Below, piece after piece: positions 1 through 11,300 of a DNA stretch of 64,000 nt. The notes below the pieces were generated by a model. It saw only the letters and a list, made by a program, of their open reading frames with translations, was not told where the DNA came from and made no database searches. The position numbers and the translations under genes were made by a program. The stretch's first letter is position 1, and each line of letters begins with the position of its first letter. The DNA comes from Diplolepis rosae (Eukaryota; Arthropoda; Insecta; Hymenoptera; Diplolepididae): contig JAPYXD010000753.1 of the NCBI GenBank assembly GCA_030998225.1, forward strand, positions 1,922,001 through 1,986,000, written 5' to 3'.

Positions 1-1100
1 CATTTCTAGAGCGTCTTTAAGACGTCTAAGGAATTTTATCATTACGAAACGGACATAGGACGTCCTTCAAACGCCATGAAAATGGCATAAAGATGTAAAG
101 ACGCCCTCTATTTTTGTGCCAGTAGGTTGCAACTTAAAGATATCTCAGACATAAGACGTCTTTAGAAAAGCAACAATTTTGACAATGAAGTCTTCTGGAC
201 TTTGTAAGATGTCCAAACAACCTAGTTGGCGCAGGGGCATTGAAAATTTCTTGAGCGTCTTTAAAACGTCTCAGGAATTTCATCATTACGAAACGGGCAT
301 AGGACGTTTTTGCAAAACCCTAAAGGTGGCATAAAGATGTAAAGACATCCTCTATTTTTGTGCCCAGTAGGTTGCAATTTAAAGATATCCCCGACATAAG
401 ACGTCTTTAAAAAAGCAACAATTTTGAAAATGAAGTCTTCTGGACGTTTTTAAGACATCCAAACAACACAGTTGGCACAAGGGCATTGAACATTTCTATA
501 GCGTCTTTAAGACGTCTAAGGAATTTTATCATTACGAAACGGACATAGGACGTTTTTGCAATGCCCTAAAGATGGCATAAAGATGTAAAGACGTCCTCTA
601 TTTTTGTGCCAGTAGGTTGCAACTTAAAAATATCTCAGACATAAGACGTCTTTAGAAAAGCAACAGTTTTGAAAATGAAGTCTTCTGGACGTTTTTAAGG
701 CGTCCAAACAACACAGTTGGAATAAGGGCATTGAACGTTTTAGATCGTCTTTAAGACTTTTCAGGTATTTTAAAGTCAGTTTTTTATTGTCTAATGGACG
801 TCTTTTGTTTACAAAACGTCGTTAAGAGATGAGACGTCCTCAAAACAGCAAACAACCCCACATAATAGTCTGCAGGAGGACCTAAAGATATCTAATTTCT
901 CAGTTCTGTTTCAAAATATCATTTGGACAGATATAGACGTCCTAAAGACGTCTTTTAGGTGTCATGAAGATCCCTGGAAACCTATTTGGTTGGTTGGTTT
1001 GATTTTGAAGTGATGTTTTTGTTATTGAGACGTGAGACATTCTTAGGAAAGCAAAAATCTTAACAATAAAATCTTCCGGACGTCTTAAAGACGTCTAAAG
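1..1100. repeat. Satellite-like tandem repeat, unit about 245 bp
   Basis: About four head-to-tail units are visible. The landmark GCGTCTTT (TCGTCTTT in the last unit) recurs at 11, 255, 501 and 745, so the period is 244-246 bp. The first three units are closely similar and share the block around 'attacgaaac'. The fourth decays after about 800, but AAGACGTC-type motifs continue to about 1100. Each unit carries many copies of the short self-complementary motif GACGTC or AAGACGTC. The array runs off the left edge, so its full size is unknown. It holds no reading frame of interest. Confidence 0.85.
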
Positions 1101-1106
1101 TATCTA

Positions 1107-1914
1107 TTAATATGGTAATAAAATGTCCTCATACGATTCACAGATATATATTCTTTGGAATAAATCGTCCTGTGGTTCAGGAACATATTTTGTAGGAATT
1201 GGTTGCCAATTTAAATCACTCTTCCACTTTTGAAGAGAATTGGGGGGATATAAAGCTGAAAGAACAAGTTGTAAAGTCATTTTTGTCCTGTCATAATCTG
1301 TACTGCGGGCATAAACGTCGTCAGGTATGTAAGTGGAACCCAAAAAGCCTTGGTACATGTTTCGCAATTTTTCTCCAAGCTGATAAGCCCTTCTTTTGCC
1401 TTTCTAAAAAAGAAAATTTAAATTAAACATTTTTTTATAGTTAAAATAATCTACTTTTGATGCAGAAATTATTTATCTTGTGTCTCTTTCTTAATTTTTT
1501 GATAAGCTTACATTCGTTAATCCTCCTACTCCAGATGGAAGATAATCTTCAGCTGTATAAGAGAATCGAGGATACACAACATCTGGAGTGCGATCTCCAT
1601 GTCTAAACACCTGTGAATATATTAATTAATCACTAAGTTATATGCGGAAAATAATTATAGGGGTGAAATGGCACAATTCGCATAATCTGCAAATTTAATA
1701 TTCATGAAGTAAAATACACTTGAAATAGTTCTAGTTAAGTTATTAGTAGCATTTTATAATCGATACAAATTTTTTATTTAATTGAAAATAAAATAAATAT
1801 ACTTACCACGCTCACCAGCTTCAGCTCAGGTGTATTTTGATGATTACTTTTTGCGGAAACGTAGATGATTGTAGTAATCAGTGAAACAATTTCAATATTA
1901 AAATTGGATATCAT
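1107..1914 (-). CDS. Histidine acid phosphatase (venom/prostatic acid phosphatase family), 3' part missing
   Basis: Secreted phosphomonoesterase of the histidine phosphatase clan. Exons read on the minus strand are 1914-1807, 1610-1512 and 1403-1107, all bounded by AG/GT signals. Exon 1 gives the start Met, a hydrophobic leader (about residues 1-22) and the ELKLVSV strand. Exon 2 opens with RHGDRTP (residues 39-45); His40 is the nucleophile expected in this family. Exon 3 carries the family segments STDYDRTKM and NWQPIPT. The open frame then stops at 1107, after about 167 residues, where the family normally has about 380-400. The second half, including the catalytic His-Asp motif, is absent. 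Either exon 3 has a weak donor (GTATGA near 1130) and the rest lies left of the window, or the gene is truncated against the satellite. The similarity to venom acid phosphatases is at family level; venom expression is not shown by the sequence. Confidence 0.8.
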
Positions 1915-3106
1915 ATTGATTGTTTGAAAATGTTATCTAAAAATTTCTCGACTTCACAAGCTTTTTAAAATGAAACTAAATTAAAACTTAAAAATTTATT
2001 ATTGATTAATTATTTTTTACTTCGATGATTCAGTACTTTGTTTATTAAATAATCCTTATTGGCATTAAATTATGAGAAACTCTTATTTTTTATTTACACT
2101 TATGAACATACAAAAAAAATAAGGAACAAGCAATAAGCAATCTTGAAGTAAGTTTAGATACAAGTACCCGACGATCGTGTAACTCTTGATAATGACTGAC
2201 AATTATAATTTATACAACTAAAACTTGGTGATCTTATATAGGCAAAATATACGGGCCGTATCACTTGACTTACTTGGTTTTCAAGAACATACTTTTTTAT
2301 GATTCAAACTCTTTCGTCATTCATTTAACTGCTGGTACTACCAAATCGAGAATATGCATGATAATTATTCTATTTCCGATTAAAAACTTAAAGATCACTA
2401 ACAATTTATCGTGTGAAAAGTTATATCTAATAAAAATTTTTAAAAATCGTGGAAATTTCGAATTCCGCGCCATTTCGAAATCTGTTTACGAAACAATCCG
2501 AACCAACCGAATTGTAACATTATATAATTATTATTCAAAAAAATTCTCAAATTATTTTATCCCAAGAAATATTTTTCAATTTTACTTCATATCAGAGAAA
2601 TCCAAAAGTGTAATTTTGTATGCAAATTTAGATATAATCTCAGCTTTTTCAAATACTGAAACCTTTTGTCCACACATATATATATATATATAAAAATTGT
2701 AAAAAGGTTGCGTATTTTAAAAACTTTCCAAAGTATTTTATTCAAACCTTTTATTTTTTAAATTTGAATCTCATGCTATATCTTTTCTTGATATAAAATA
2801 TTCTCCACATAATTTTTCAATTGAAGTAGTTGATTTACAAAGTTAAGAAATATTGAAATTGGTATTATCTTTTTGAAACTTTAAGCATTTATTTACTTTA
2901 AATTTTACTGGGAGATTATTTCTTAGGTTTTTAAATCATTCTAAAATCCAAAAAAATCGTTTATATATTCTTTTAGATAAATATTTTTCAAAATATCTAA
3001 AAAAGATGGGTAATATATTAAATTATATATTTTGTCATTTTGAATTTGCCGTCTGCTTCCCGCCTCTTTTACAGGAAGTCGAGAGAAACATAATTCTCGA
3101 TCTTAC
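1915..3106. other. AT-rich intergenic region, no gene seen
   Basis: This lies upstream of the acid phosphatase start and should hold its promoter, but no clear core element stands out. An open frame at 2265-2693 has the Ile/Asn/Phe/Lys/Tyr composition of AT-rich noncoding DNA and ends in a short (TA)n run at about 2673-2692. I do not call it. Confidence 0.5.
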
Positions 3107-3735
3107 TAGAGTTCTTAGTGGGTAATATTACTCCGGTAATTTACCCGTTCTTGAGAACATTACCGCAAGGGTAATTTAAATAAATTACAGCCTATAGGAG
3201 GAATTATACCTTTGCATGCAGGTTACTATAGTAACATATTAGTGGGAAGAAGAGAGAAAATTGTCGGTCTCTGTCTCTCTTGTATTTTACTATGGTAACC
3301 TGTGTGTAAAATGCCTGCATGCAGAGGTGTAATTCCTCCTTAATTCATATTTATATTAATAAACATCATAATGAATTAATCTAATTTTATTTCAAATACG
3401 CCATCAATATTTTGAACAATAAATAATTGTATTTCCATATTTATATACCTTTTTTAAACAATGTAGTATATTAATACACAGAAAATTATGAAATAATTTA
3501 TAAAATACTACATTTTTTGAGTTTACAATAATTTTTTAGGTAAAAAAAGGTTAGAAAACTAATTTAGAAATGCTTTATTACTTTATACATGTAAATATTA
3601 ATATTTTTATATGTTTGAATGTTCATAAACCTAAGATAATTTTAAACAGCATAAATTCTCTGAATCTTGGTAAGTTACCGCAACGTTCTCAGTAATGTTA
3701 CTCAATTTTGAATTACCGAAAATTTAAGAACTCTA
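3107..3735. mobile_element. Candidate non-autonomous DNA transposon with 11-bp terminal inverted repeats
   Basis: The left end TAGAGTTCTTA (3107-3117) matches the inverted right end TAAGAACTCTA (3725-3735). Just inside the termini both ends carry GAGAAC and GGTAA/TTACC motifs in mirrored positions. The flanks are similar but not identical (GATCTTAC on the left, ATCTTAAC on the right), so the target duplication is uncertain. No transposase frame is present. A smaller foldback (3196-3340) is nested inside. Confidence 0.45.
3196..3340. repeat. 145-bp foldback (MITE-like) nested in the 3107-3735 element
   Basis: The left arm starts AGGAGGAATTATACC at 3196 and contains TGCATGCAGG. The right arm is its inverted match, ending at 3340 with GGTGTAATTCCTCCT. 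A second paired block (GGTTACTATAGTAA against its inverted partner GGTTACCATAGTAA) lies further in. The arms differ by a few substitutions and a roughly 15-bp insertion. Confidence 0.7.
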
Positions 3736-3745
3736 ATCTTAACTT

Positions 3746-4436
3746 AACAGCTGACAGCATGAAATCGGAGCAAAGAAGTGGGGACACACCGACACGCCGC
3801 GTTTGGTTGGGTGAGAATCCACACGGGTCAGTTATTGGGGCCGAAAACTTCCACGTCCACGAGTCCACGTTCTGCGTACACTGATTCCAGTCTATTCTCT
3901 TATTCTATGGTTACACGTACGTACATAATTTTATCATCTGTAAATGTGTAAATCACCCTATGTTTATCAATTTCTCTTAAATCCTTATTATATTTCTTCA
4001 TGAGTACAATTATATCAATATTTAAATTAATAAAAAGTCGAAAAAGAAGAAGAAATCGCTTTATAGACTTTTATCTGTCTTCTTATTAAATTCGTAAGTT
4101 ATATACAAAAAAACTCAAGTAATAAGTACACGTTTAAAGTTCAAACTATAAAATTTCAAAATCTGAGCAATGCATATTGCACTTGAATATTCAATATTTA
4201 ACATCTATTTAATTACTTAGTATTAAAATAAAATAATATTTCAAGCACTTTGTGACTTTCCATAAGGTAAAATCCACTAATATATTAATTTATTTTTCAA
4301 ATAAACGTTTTTGTCAATATAATCTGTGCTTTTAGGTTATAATCTATATAATAATCAAATCAAATATTTATAACATAAAAACACATATTTTTTTAAATTT
4401 TACAGTCACTCAGTGTCGAATGTCAAGAAAAAGAAG
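3746..4436 (+). promoter_or_regulatory. Probable promoter / untranslated first exon of TMEM39
   Basis: A GC-richer patch at about 3770-3915 (cacgccgcg, gggtcag, cacgtccacg) stands out from AT-rich surroundings, a few hundred bases before the first coding exon, which starts after an acceptor at 4405. This fits a promoter plus noncoding exon spliced to the coding start. The transcription start and the exon-1 donor cannot be fixed from sequence alone. Confidence 0.4.
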
Positions 4437-7230
4437 ATGCCTTCAGGACGGCGATATCCGGGTGGTCGTAACGCACCAGGAAGTCGAGTGCAATTCAGTC
4501 CATCAAATATTGGAAGTTCCAGTTTCTCATCTGGAAATGGCAACGGAGCAGATGATAAAAAATCAGGGGATCCACTTGGAGTACGTTTATTAGCACCAAA
4601 ACATGTACCAATTCCATCAATTCCTGTAGATGGTCAACTGATGTTTGAGGCTCTTTCTCTCGCAACGTCAATTATTGCAGCTTGCTTGCAACTTCTTCAT
4701 CTGTACAGAACTATTTGGTGGTTGCCACAATCGTATAATGAATATAGTATGGTGAGTTATACAAAATATTTAACTTTATATAGAACATTTAAAATCCGAA
4801 ATTATTTTGCGATCAACCAAATATATATTCATTATTCGTATTTAATATTATCATTATCTCTACACTTCTAAAATTTTGCACCTATATCATAACATTTTCC
4901 ATTTTTTTTTTTCATTTTTCCATAGAATTTCTACCTGATAGACCCACATTTACTAATATTTATCGGCACGATGGTGGCAAGAACATTCATTTACGCATTA
5001 TTGCAAAGAATGATGGATAGTATAGCTCCTGTACGTTGGTTGTCAACTCTTCAAAAAATTATGAGGTATAGAAATAAACATTTTTCTAAAACTGATTATT
5101 AATTGTTAAAAAATTAATATTTTCTTTTTAGGATAATTCTCCTTATAATTTTGATCGGAGTACTTGGATGGTGTCTCTACTATATAGGTGGAAAACATAA
5201 CATCTTGAAAGTCTTTTATCTGTGTTACCCGTGAGTATTTTTCCTTATTTTATAAGTTTAGAATAGGACATTAATTTTTATGTGCTAAAAATTCTATCGC
5301 ATGCTTCCAGAAGTATTTCTATATATTTTCTGATGTTTGGAGTGAGTATAGGCCCATTTTTCGACATATCTACTACACCTACGCACGTTAAAGAAGATCG
5401 CAAAGCAAAATTTTTACTTGGTAAGAAATTAATGATTTTTTAATTAATAAATTGTACTCTGTTATTACTTTGTCTTCTGTTATTAATTACAGATAGGCCA
5501 TTGCATAACTGCTCGTTAAATGCACCAGCTATCAGAGCAGAGGTATCCAACCTAAGATTGGATTTCAATCGTCGATTAAAACGAGCTTTGTTTGCATCTT
5601 CGGGCAATGCTTATCTCTGTGGAATTGCACCGATTATATTCGCACCTCAGCATTTAAGTTTTAATGTAACGTGGGTTACTCAGCATATAGTTTTGTTTTG
5701 GCTTGGAAGGTTAAGTGCCCATTTTGCTCAAGCATATCCTGTAAGGTACATATGATATTTGGGTTAAAAATTCTATAATAAATTGAACACAGATTAAGAA
5801 GAAAAAGAAAGGTTTTGATTTATAATAGTATTATTTGATTGCTTATTAGGTATTGCGATGTTTTACACAAAGCTGCCCTCCATCTGGGGCGGTGGTACAA
5901 GATTGAAGGTCGTAGCAGTCATTTCCCAGCACAGGCATGGAACGATTCTGTTCTTTGGTCACATGGGTCGCTAGTTAAGCACAATAAGGAGCTATACCGT
6001 TCGGAAGGTCTTTGCACAGCCGCCGAACCAGGAAATTCAAGCCATTATCGGTTCCACGTAAGCAATTCTATGTTTCTATTTTAGGTAAACATGAGTGTCG
6101 GATTTAGTAGACGCTCAAATAACGGATTTTGATTGCATAATCGCCTTTTGAAAAAATCTCTTCAAATGAATCTATTTAATATCATTAAGTAAGTGAAATT
6201 TCATTTCTAAGTAACGAACTAAAGAGAAAATTCAAGAATGTTCTAAAAATATTTTCGCAAGGCCGCAATTTATAACTAGTATAATATTCCTACATAAATG
6301 TCTCATTAGAAATCTATTTTTTTAAATCGACCAAAATTAATTGTACTTTACGCATGAAATAAAGTATGGTACAAATTCTTTATACGTTCCCGAATCACAG
6401 GATTTAAGAATCATTATTTATACAAAGAATCAACGTCTTTATTTTCAGTCAAATTGTAATAGTCAGTGCAATATACGATTGGTATAAATTTTAGACCCTG
6501 TAACATGACGCTCACTTCAATTGCATTTGTTGGGGATGACAATCATGAATCATCATAAGAAAAAGCTTGAGACATTCATAACACATTGTATAATCTATGC
6601 AATGACAGTGACTAAAGAAAAGCGATTTTAGAGAACGTCAATAAACGAATGGAAAAATATTATAACTTTAGAGATTTAATTTTTTAAGTATTTTACTATC
6701 AATAATTTCTATAATTCTTCTCTATACCTATACATAGGATCTTTCACAATTATATAGCTTTATTTCATCATTCACTATCCTGGTATTTTGAAAAGGAAAA
6801 AAGTTCTTTATTTTCCTAAAATTGAACTAATCCACTGTGATCATTGATTTGGAACAAAACTAAGGTGTAAACAGTTTAGCAAAATGATCGATGTACATTT
6901 CTTCTGCATGAGACATTTCATTTGCGTGTGTGTTCGCATAAATAGAGGATAATAATTTTTCATTTTTATTTACAGGCACTGTTCAGCAACCCGACAATGC
7001 TGCTTTGTTCACTGTTAGGTCTTCAGATATCGCTTGTAGCCTTTCAACTGATGATTTTGTTACACACAATAGAATGGTATCAAGTGTTATCGATGACGTT
7101 GCTTACTGTCACGAATTACTATACGTTATTCAAGCTTGCCAGAGATTATCTAGTTTGTTGGAAAGTGTACCGTGCAGAGCAGATCGTTCAGGAAAAGGCG
7201 CAAACTGCTCTGAGTAATTCTACACAATAG
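4437..7230 (+). CDS. TMEM39A: TMEM39 (transmembrane protein 39A/B homologue)
   Basis: Multi-pass ER membrane protein; vertebrate and worm relatives have been linked to PI4P/autophagy control and secretory cargo handling. Coding exons are 4437-4751, 4926-5065, 5132-5230, 5311-5420, 5493-5745, 5850-6057 and 6976-7230; phases join cleanly into about 459 residues, close to the vertebrate length. The first in-frame ATG is 4437; an ATG at 4420 is out of frame. The N-terminus is Ser/Gly/Arg-rich and polar (SGRRYPGG). Hydrophobic helices follow at about residues 75-95, 110-130, 152-172, 186-205 and 255-295, with two more near 385-430. Family blocks seen include DRPLHNCSLNAP, FAPQHLSFN and the Trp/His-rich soluble stretch after GRWYKIEGRSSH. 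The last intron is about 0.9 kb and the others are short. A possible AATAAA lies at 7312. Confidence 0.92.
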
Positions 7231-7311
7231 TAATTAAACTACATACTACTACCCGTTTCCAAATACCAGCCAAAAACTCTGACTATTCAAGAAAAATTGA
7301 ACGGTTTGCAT

Positions 7312-7317
7312 AATAAA
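7312..7317 (+). terminator. Possible TMEM39 polyadenylation signal
   Basis: AATAAA occurs 82 bp after the TMEM39 stop codon, at the start of an A-run. Further AT-rich sequence continues to about 7700, so the transcript may extend beyond it. Confidence 0.35.
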
Positions 7318-8375
7318 AAAAAGTCTAATTATAAGAGATTATAAATTTTTAATTACTCTGAATATTATTTTTTGTAGAACATTAAATTTTTCTTGTTAGG
7401 TAAGATCTGGCTGGTTGTGTATTTGGCCGTGTTACACAATCACGTCATATCGAGTCCTTGTTTCTTTTCTTTTTCAAGACTTAGACAGAGAGTGTTGTAC
7501 AAAATAGGAAAACAAATCAGTACTGCCATATACCAAAAACAGCTGTGAACAAAGATGTAAATAAGTGCATGTGATTCAACACTGTGTGATTTAGTATGTC
7601 CTACTATCGATATGTAATACGCGAAAAACGAAGATGTTCTGCGTTTTGGAACTTGTATTTATATTGTCACAGGCTAACTATAAAAAAATACAGTTGGCCG
7701 TCAATAGTGGTTATTTTTTGTTGTTTTTTTGTTAAGCGATATATTTTTATTTTTTAAGAGATCATCGCTTGTGAAGCAATCAACGTAATTTAGGTGTGAT
7801 TTGATGATTCTACGTTTAATTTTTACATGCGAAGCAAAAAAGTTTTCTCATCGCGTAACTTATATTTATAATTTTTCGGTGTTACATCCAAGCCAACTGG
7901 TTTTGAAAATACAGTTGACTTTTGACAGTGTATGTTTCTATTTTTCTCAATACCTTAAATAACCCTTTTCTTTCTACAGTTTTCGACTCCTTTTCTTCTA
8001 CTAAGTATTATCTACAATGCTACAGATTCCAGTCGCGAATGCAGTTCCAGTACATTCCATACGCAGACTCTGCTAAGACATCAATTCCTACAGCTTCCGC
8101 TGCAAACTTCAAATAGACGATCTACGCGTAGAAAACAAAGCTATCGCGCTAATCTTTATTACAAAAATCGGTCTCATGGTCATCCGATGATATAAGTTTT
8201 GGCAGCATGAAAAAGCGAAGAGTCGTGACCGTTGAATTATCCTTGTGAAAAAGTGGATCAAACAGTTCACTGCCAACGTTTCTCCTCTTCGGACACCGGA
8301 CGCCGCGAATGAGGAAGCGAAATGTTTACGTTCCTTTTCAGAGTTTTACCTCTGAGAAGTCAAAAATATTATTGA
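7318..8375. other. Region between convergent TMEM39 and RGS genes
   Basis: This holds the likely 3' untranslated regions of TMEM39 (plus) and the RGS gene (minus). A short open frame at 7922-8116 lies here but has no start context, domain or splice support. I see no RNA gene. Confidence 0.5.
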
Positions 8376-11300
8376 TTAAGAAGCCGCTGTATCTTTCCTG
8401 CCAGTGAAGGAAACAATGGATCGAATTCCTTTAACTGACGTCTGCAAGAAAAACACCTAAAGTTAAAAAAGAATTAAGATGAAAATCAATGAAGGGAATA
8501 TCATAAATTGGACTAAATTTATTTAATAATTACTTTTTTTTTGGATCCATTGATGTAGTCCTTGTACATTTCCGATCGCAGGTATCTCGAGTACGAATCA
8601 CTCTTCATTAAATGATAGACGTGCGCCTTAAAATAAGAATTTTGCGTAGGTATGAATTTTATTTACTTGCTTATTTATTATATTATTTTATAGACAATTA
8701 TGTATACTTATTTCAATTTTTCAAAGGTACTTACTGCTGCAATATCGAATGACCATCGATCGGGCTTCTCTACGTTTTTCCTTGTACTTTCAAAAGATCG
8801 AGAATCAACGTTAATTGGACAACTTGCTTCAGGACCTAAATATTCGTTCCAAATTTCTTCTACTCTTTCCTCCACAACTCTCTGAGGTAAAGTTTTCAAT
8901 TCCTGAACAGACTCCCAAAATCTGTAACAGATTTTTTTGCATTTTTTAATATATTTTTTTTCTAATCATCAATATTTCTTTCTAAAATTGTAATTATATA
9001 CTTACTTGAGATTTTCTCCGCTGAATTCTTTGTCCAAGAAACGTTCAAATTGTTCTCTGCCCACAGGATCTTGTAAGAGTTCATTGAGTCCAAATGCCCA
9101 TCTTCTAACTCTTCTTACTGGTAATTCCCTTCTGTATTTTCATTTGAGAAAACAGCAGTCACGTAAGAAAATAAGAAACAGAAACTATAAGGATCACAGT
9201 TTGTCAATATGTAAATCAATCAATAAATTCAGATCGACAGTGAAAAATTTCAAAATACTTTTCACTCTCTAAAAAATCTTTTCTGTAAAAATACAAAGGG
9301 AAGAAACTTAAAAAATTGCACGTGTGACGGATAAACATTGTAGTAAAAACGATATAAACGAATCGCACGTGTGAAACTATAAAATTGGTCTAAATAACTA
9401 AATTTACAGAAAATAAAAACTGTACAAACAATTTTTTCTATAAAAATACAAAGGGAAGAAACTTAAAAAATTGCACGTGTAACGAATAAGCATTGTGGTA
9501 ACAAACGATATAACATTGTTTGGACCAATTTTATAGTTTCACGCGTGCAATTCTTTTATATCATTTTTTACCACAATGTTTATCCGTCACATGGGCAATT
9601 TTTAATTTTCTTCCTTTGTATCTTTCATAGAAATAAATTCTCACTGATGAATACTCCAATCTGATTCGAAGCGTTTGAAAATATGAAACTTTGAGTTACA
9701 TTTTTTCTGGACCCTAAAGTCAACTAAGAACATCAACAATATTTGAATATTTCAAAATATATTTACAAAATTTAAAACTTTTAAATCAGATGAGATTTTC
9801 ATATTTGAAATTGTATTTTTGAGTCACTGTGATCTCTGAAATTACTAATTGAAAATTACTATACATACGCGAGTTTCTCTTGTTCCCACATTTCCAAGCT
9901 GTCCGAGATCCAAGGGTTTGTCAGTTCTGGTTGCGTGAAAAATGGATCGTACTCTGCGTATTGTTCAAAGTATCCTATAAGCCTGAAACGTTTATTATTC
10001 CACATGATACAATAGTTGAATGCTTCTGATCAGACTCAGGAAATTGAAAAGCAATCAGGAAACATTATTGGAACACCTATTAATATTCGTACCAAATTAT
10101 TGATTGGTAACTTAATTAGCATCGAGTAATTGAAGAGCAATCCGAAAACAATATAACTCTTCGAACACAATAAACTATCTACTCTATTATTCAGCATCTT
10201 GAGATAAAAATAAACTATATTTAAAGCTTAAGAACTCCTTTTTGCTTAATAACTTTAAAATTCCACCAATATAAAATATCATTGTTCAAAATTATTTTAG
10301 TTAAAATTTTTATAATTATAACCAGAAGCTGTCTAGAGTGTCCGCTGAACCAGGAAACCGGGAATTTTTTTTAAATTTTTAATAAAAAAGATTTTCATTT
10401 CATTTAAATGTATTACATAAAATGATTTACTTATATATTATATTATGCCCATTGGAGCAGGAGATTTTTTCCTTGTTGACTGTGACAGCGACCTTAACAA
10501 TTGTCCATTCCGTATGATTTCGTGATTTCGGTACACCAGGAGAAATTTCATTTCAGAATATTAAATAAAAAATATTTTAAAACTTTAAAAACCCATTGTA
10601 TTAACTTTTATTCATTGAAAACTATTTTTTTAATTATCGGGAATTATTTTCGTCGATGAAAACGGTCACCCTGCTGTCATATTGTTAAAATACTATTCGT
10701 TACGTGTTGTCCTTGAATACAATTAAGAGAATCTTAAGGTCAACGAGATGGACAAACGATTTATTTCTTGACTCATTCAATTAATTCTAGTTAAGGATTT
10801 TTAACAATCGTTTACTTACGCCTCTGCAACCTTGGAAATTTTGATGATTCGTCTGTCGAGCCTGTGTTTCAAGATGTCCACGTCCCTTTGCAATGACTCA
10901 GCCGACTGCTTTAACATAGAATTTGTCCGAGGAGGAGAAATTCTTCCACCTGCTACTCCCAGCTGCAAGTGCCTGCTCGCTTTAACCATCGGTTTGTGAT
11001 TCCTACACGCTTTTTTTATGTCCAACTCTGTTGTATTCACACAACCAGGCTGAAATCATTTTAACAATGCCGGACAATATAAGATTAAATAATAAATAAT
11101 AAAAAATTTAAATTTTGTGAAACTGTTAGTATTTTAGCAAAAATAGTAGTTTCTTGTAATTTTTTTAAATTTTCAGAAATTCTTTGCCAAAAGGTAATGA
11201 AGTAATTATATAATTGATTAACTAGTTATTTAATATGGGACTGAAGTACCTTGAAGAATCAATTGTATATTAATTTTCTATTTTAATTACCATTGGTCGA

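Noticed and set aside
2265..2693. 142-codon open frame upstream of TMEM39
   Set aside because: Composition is that of AT-rich noncoding DNA, it ends in a TA microsatellite, and it has no domain or splice partner.
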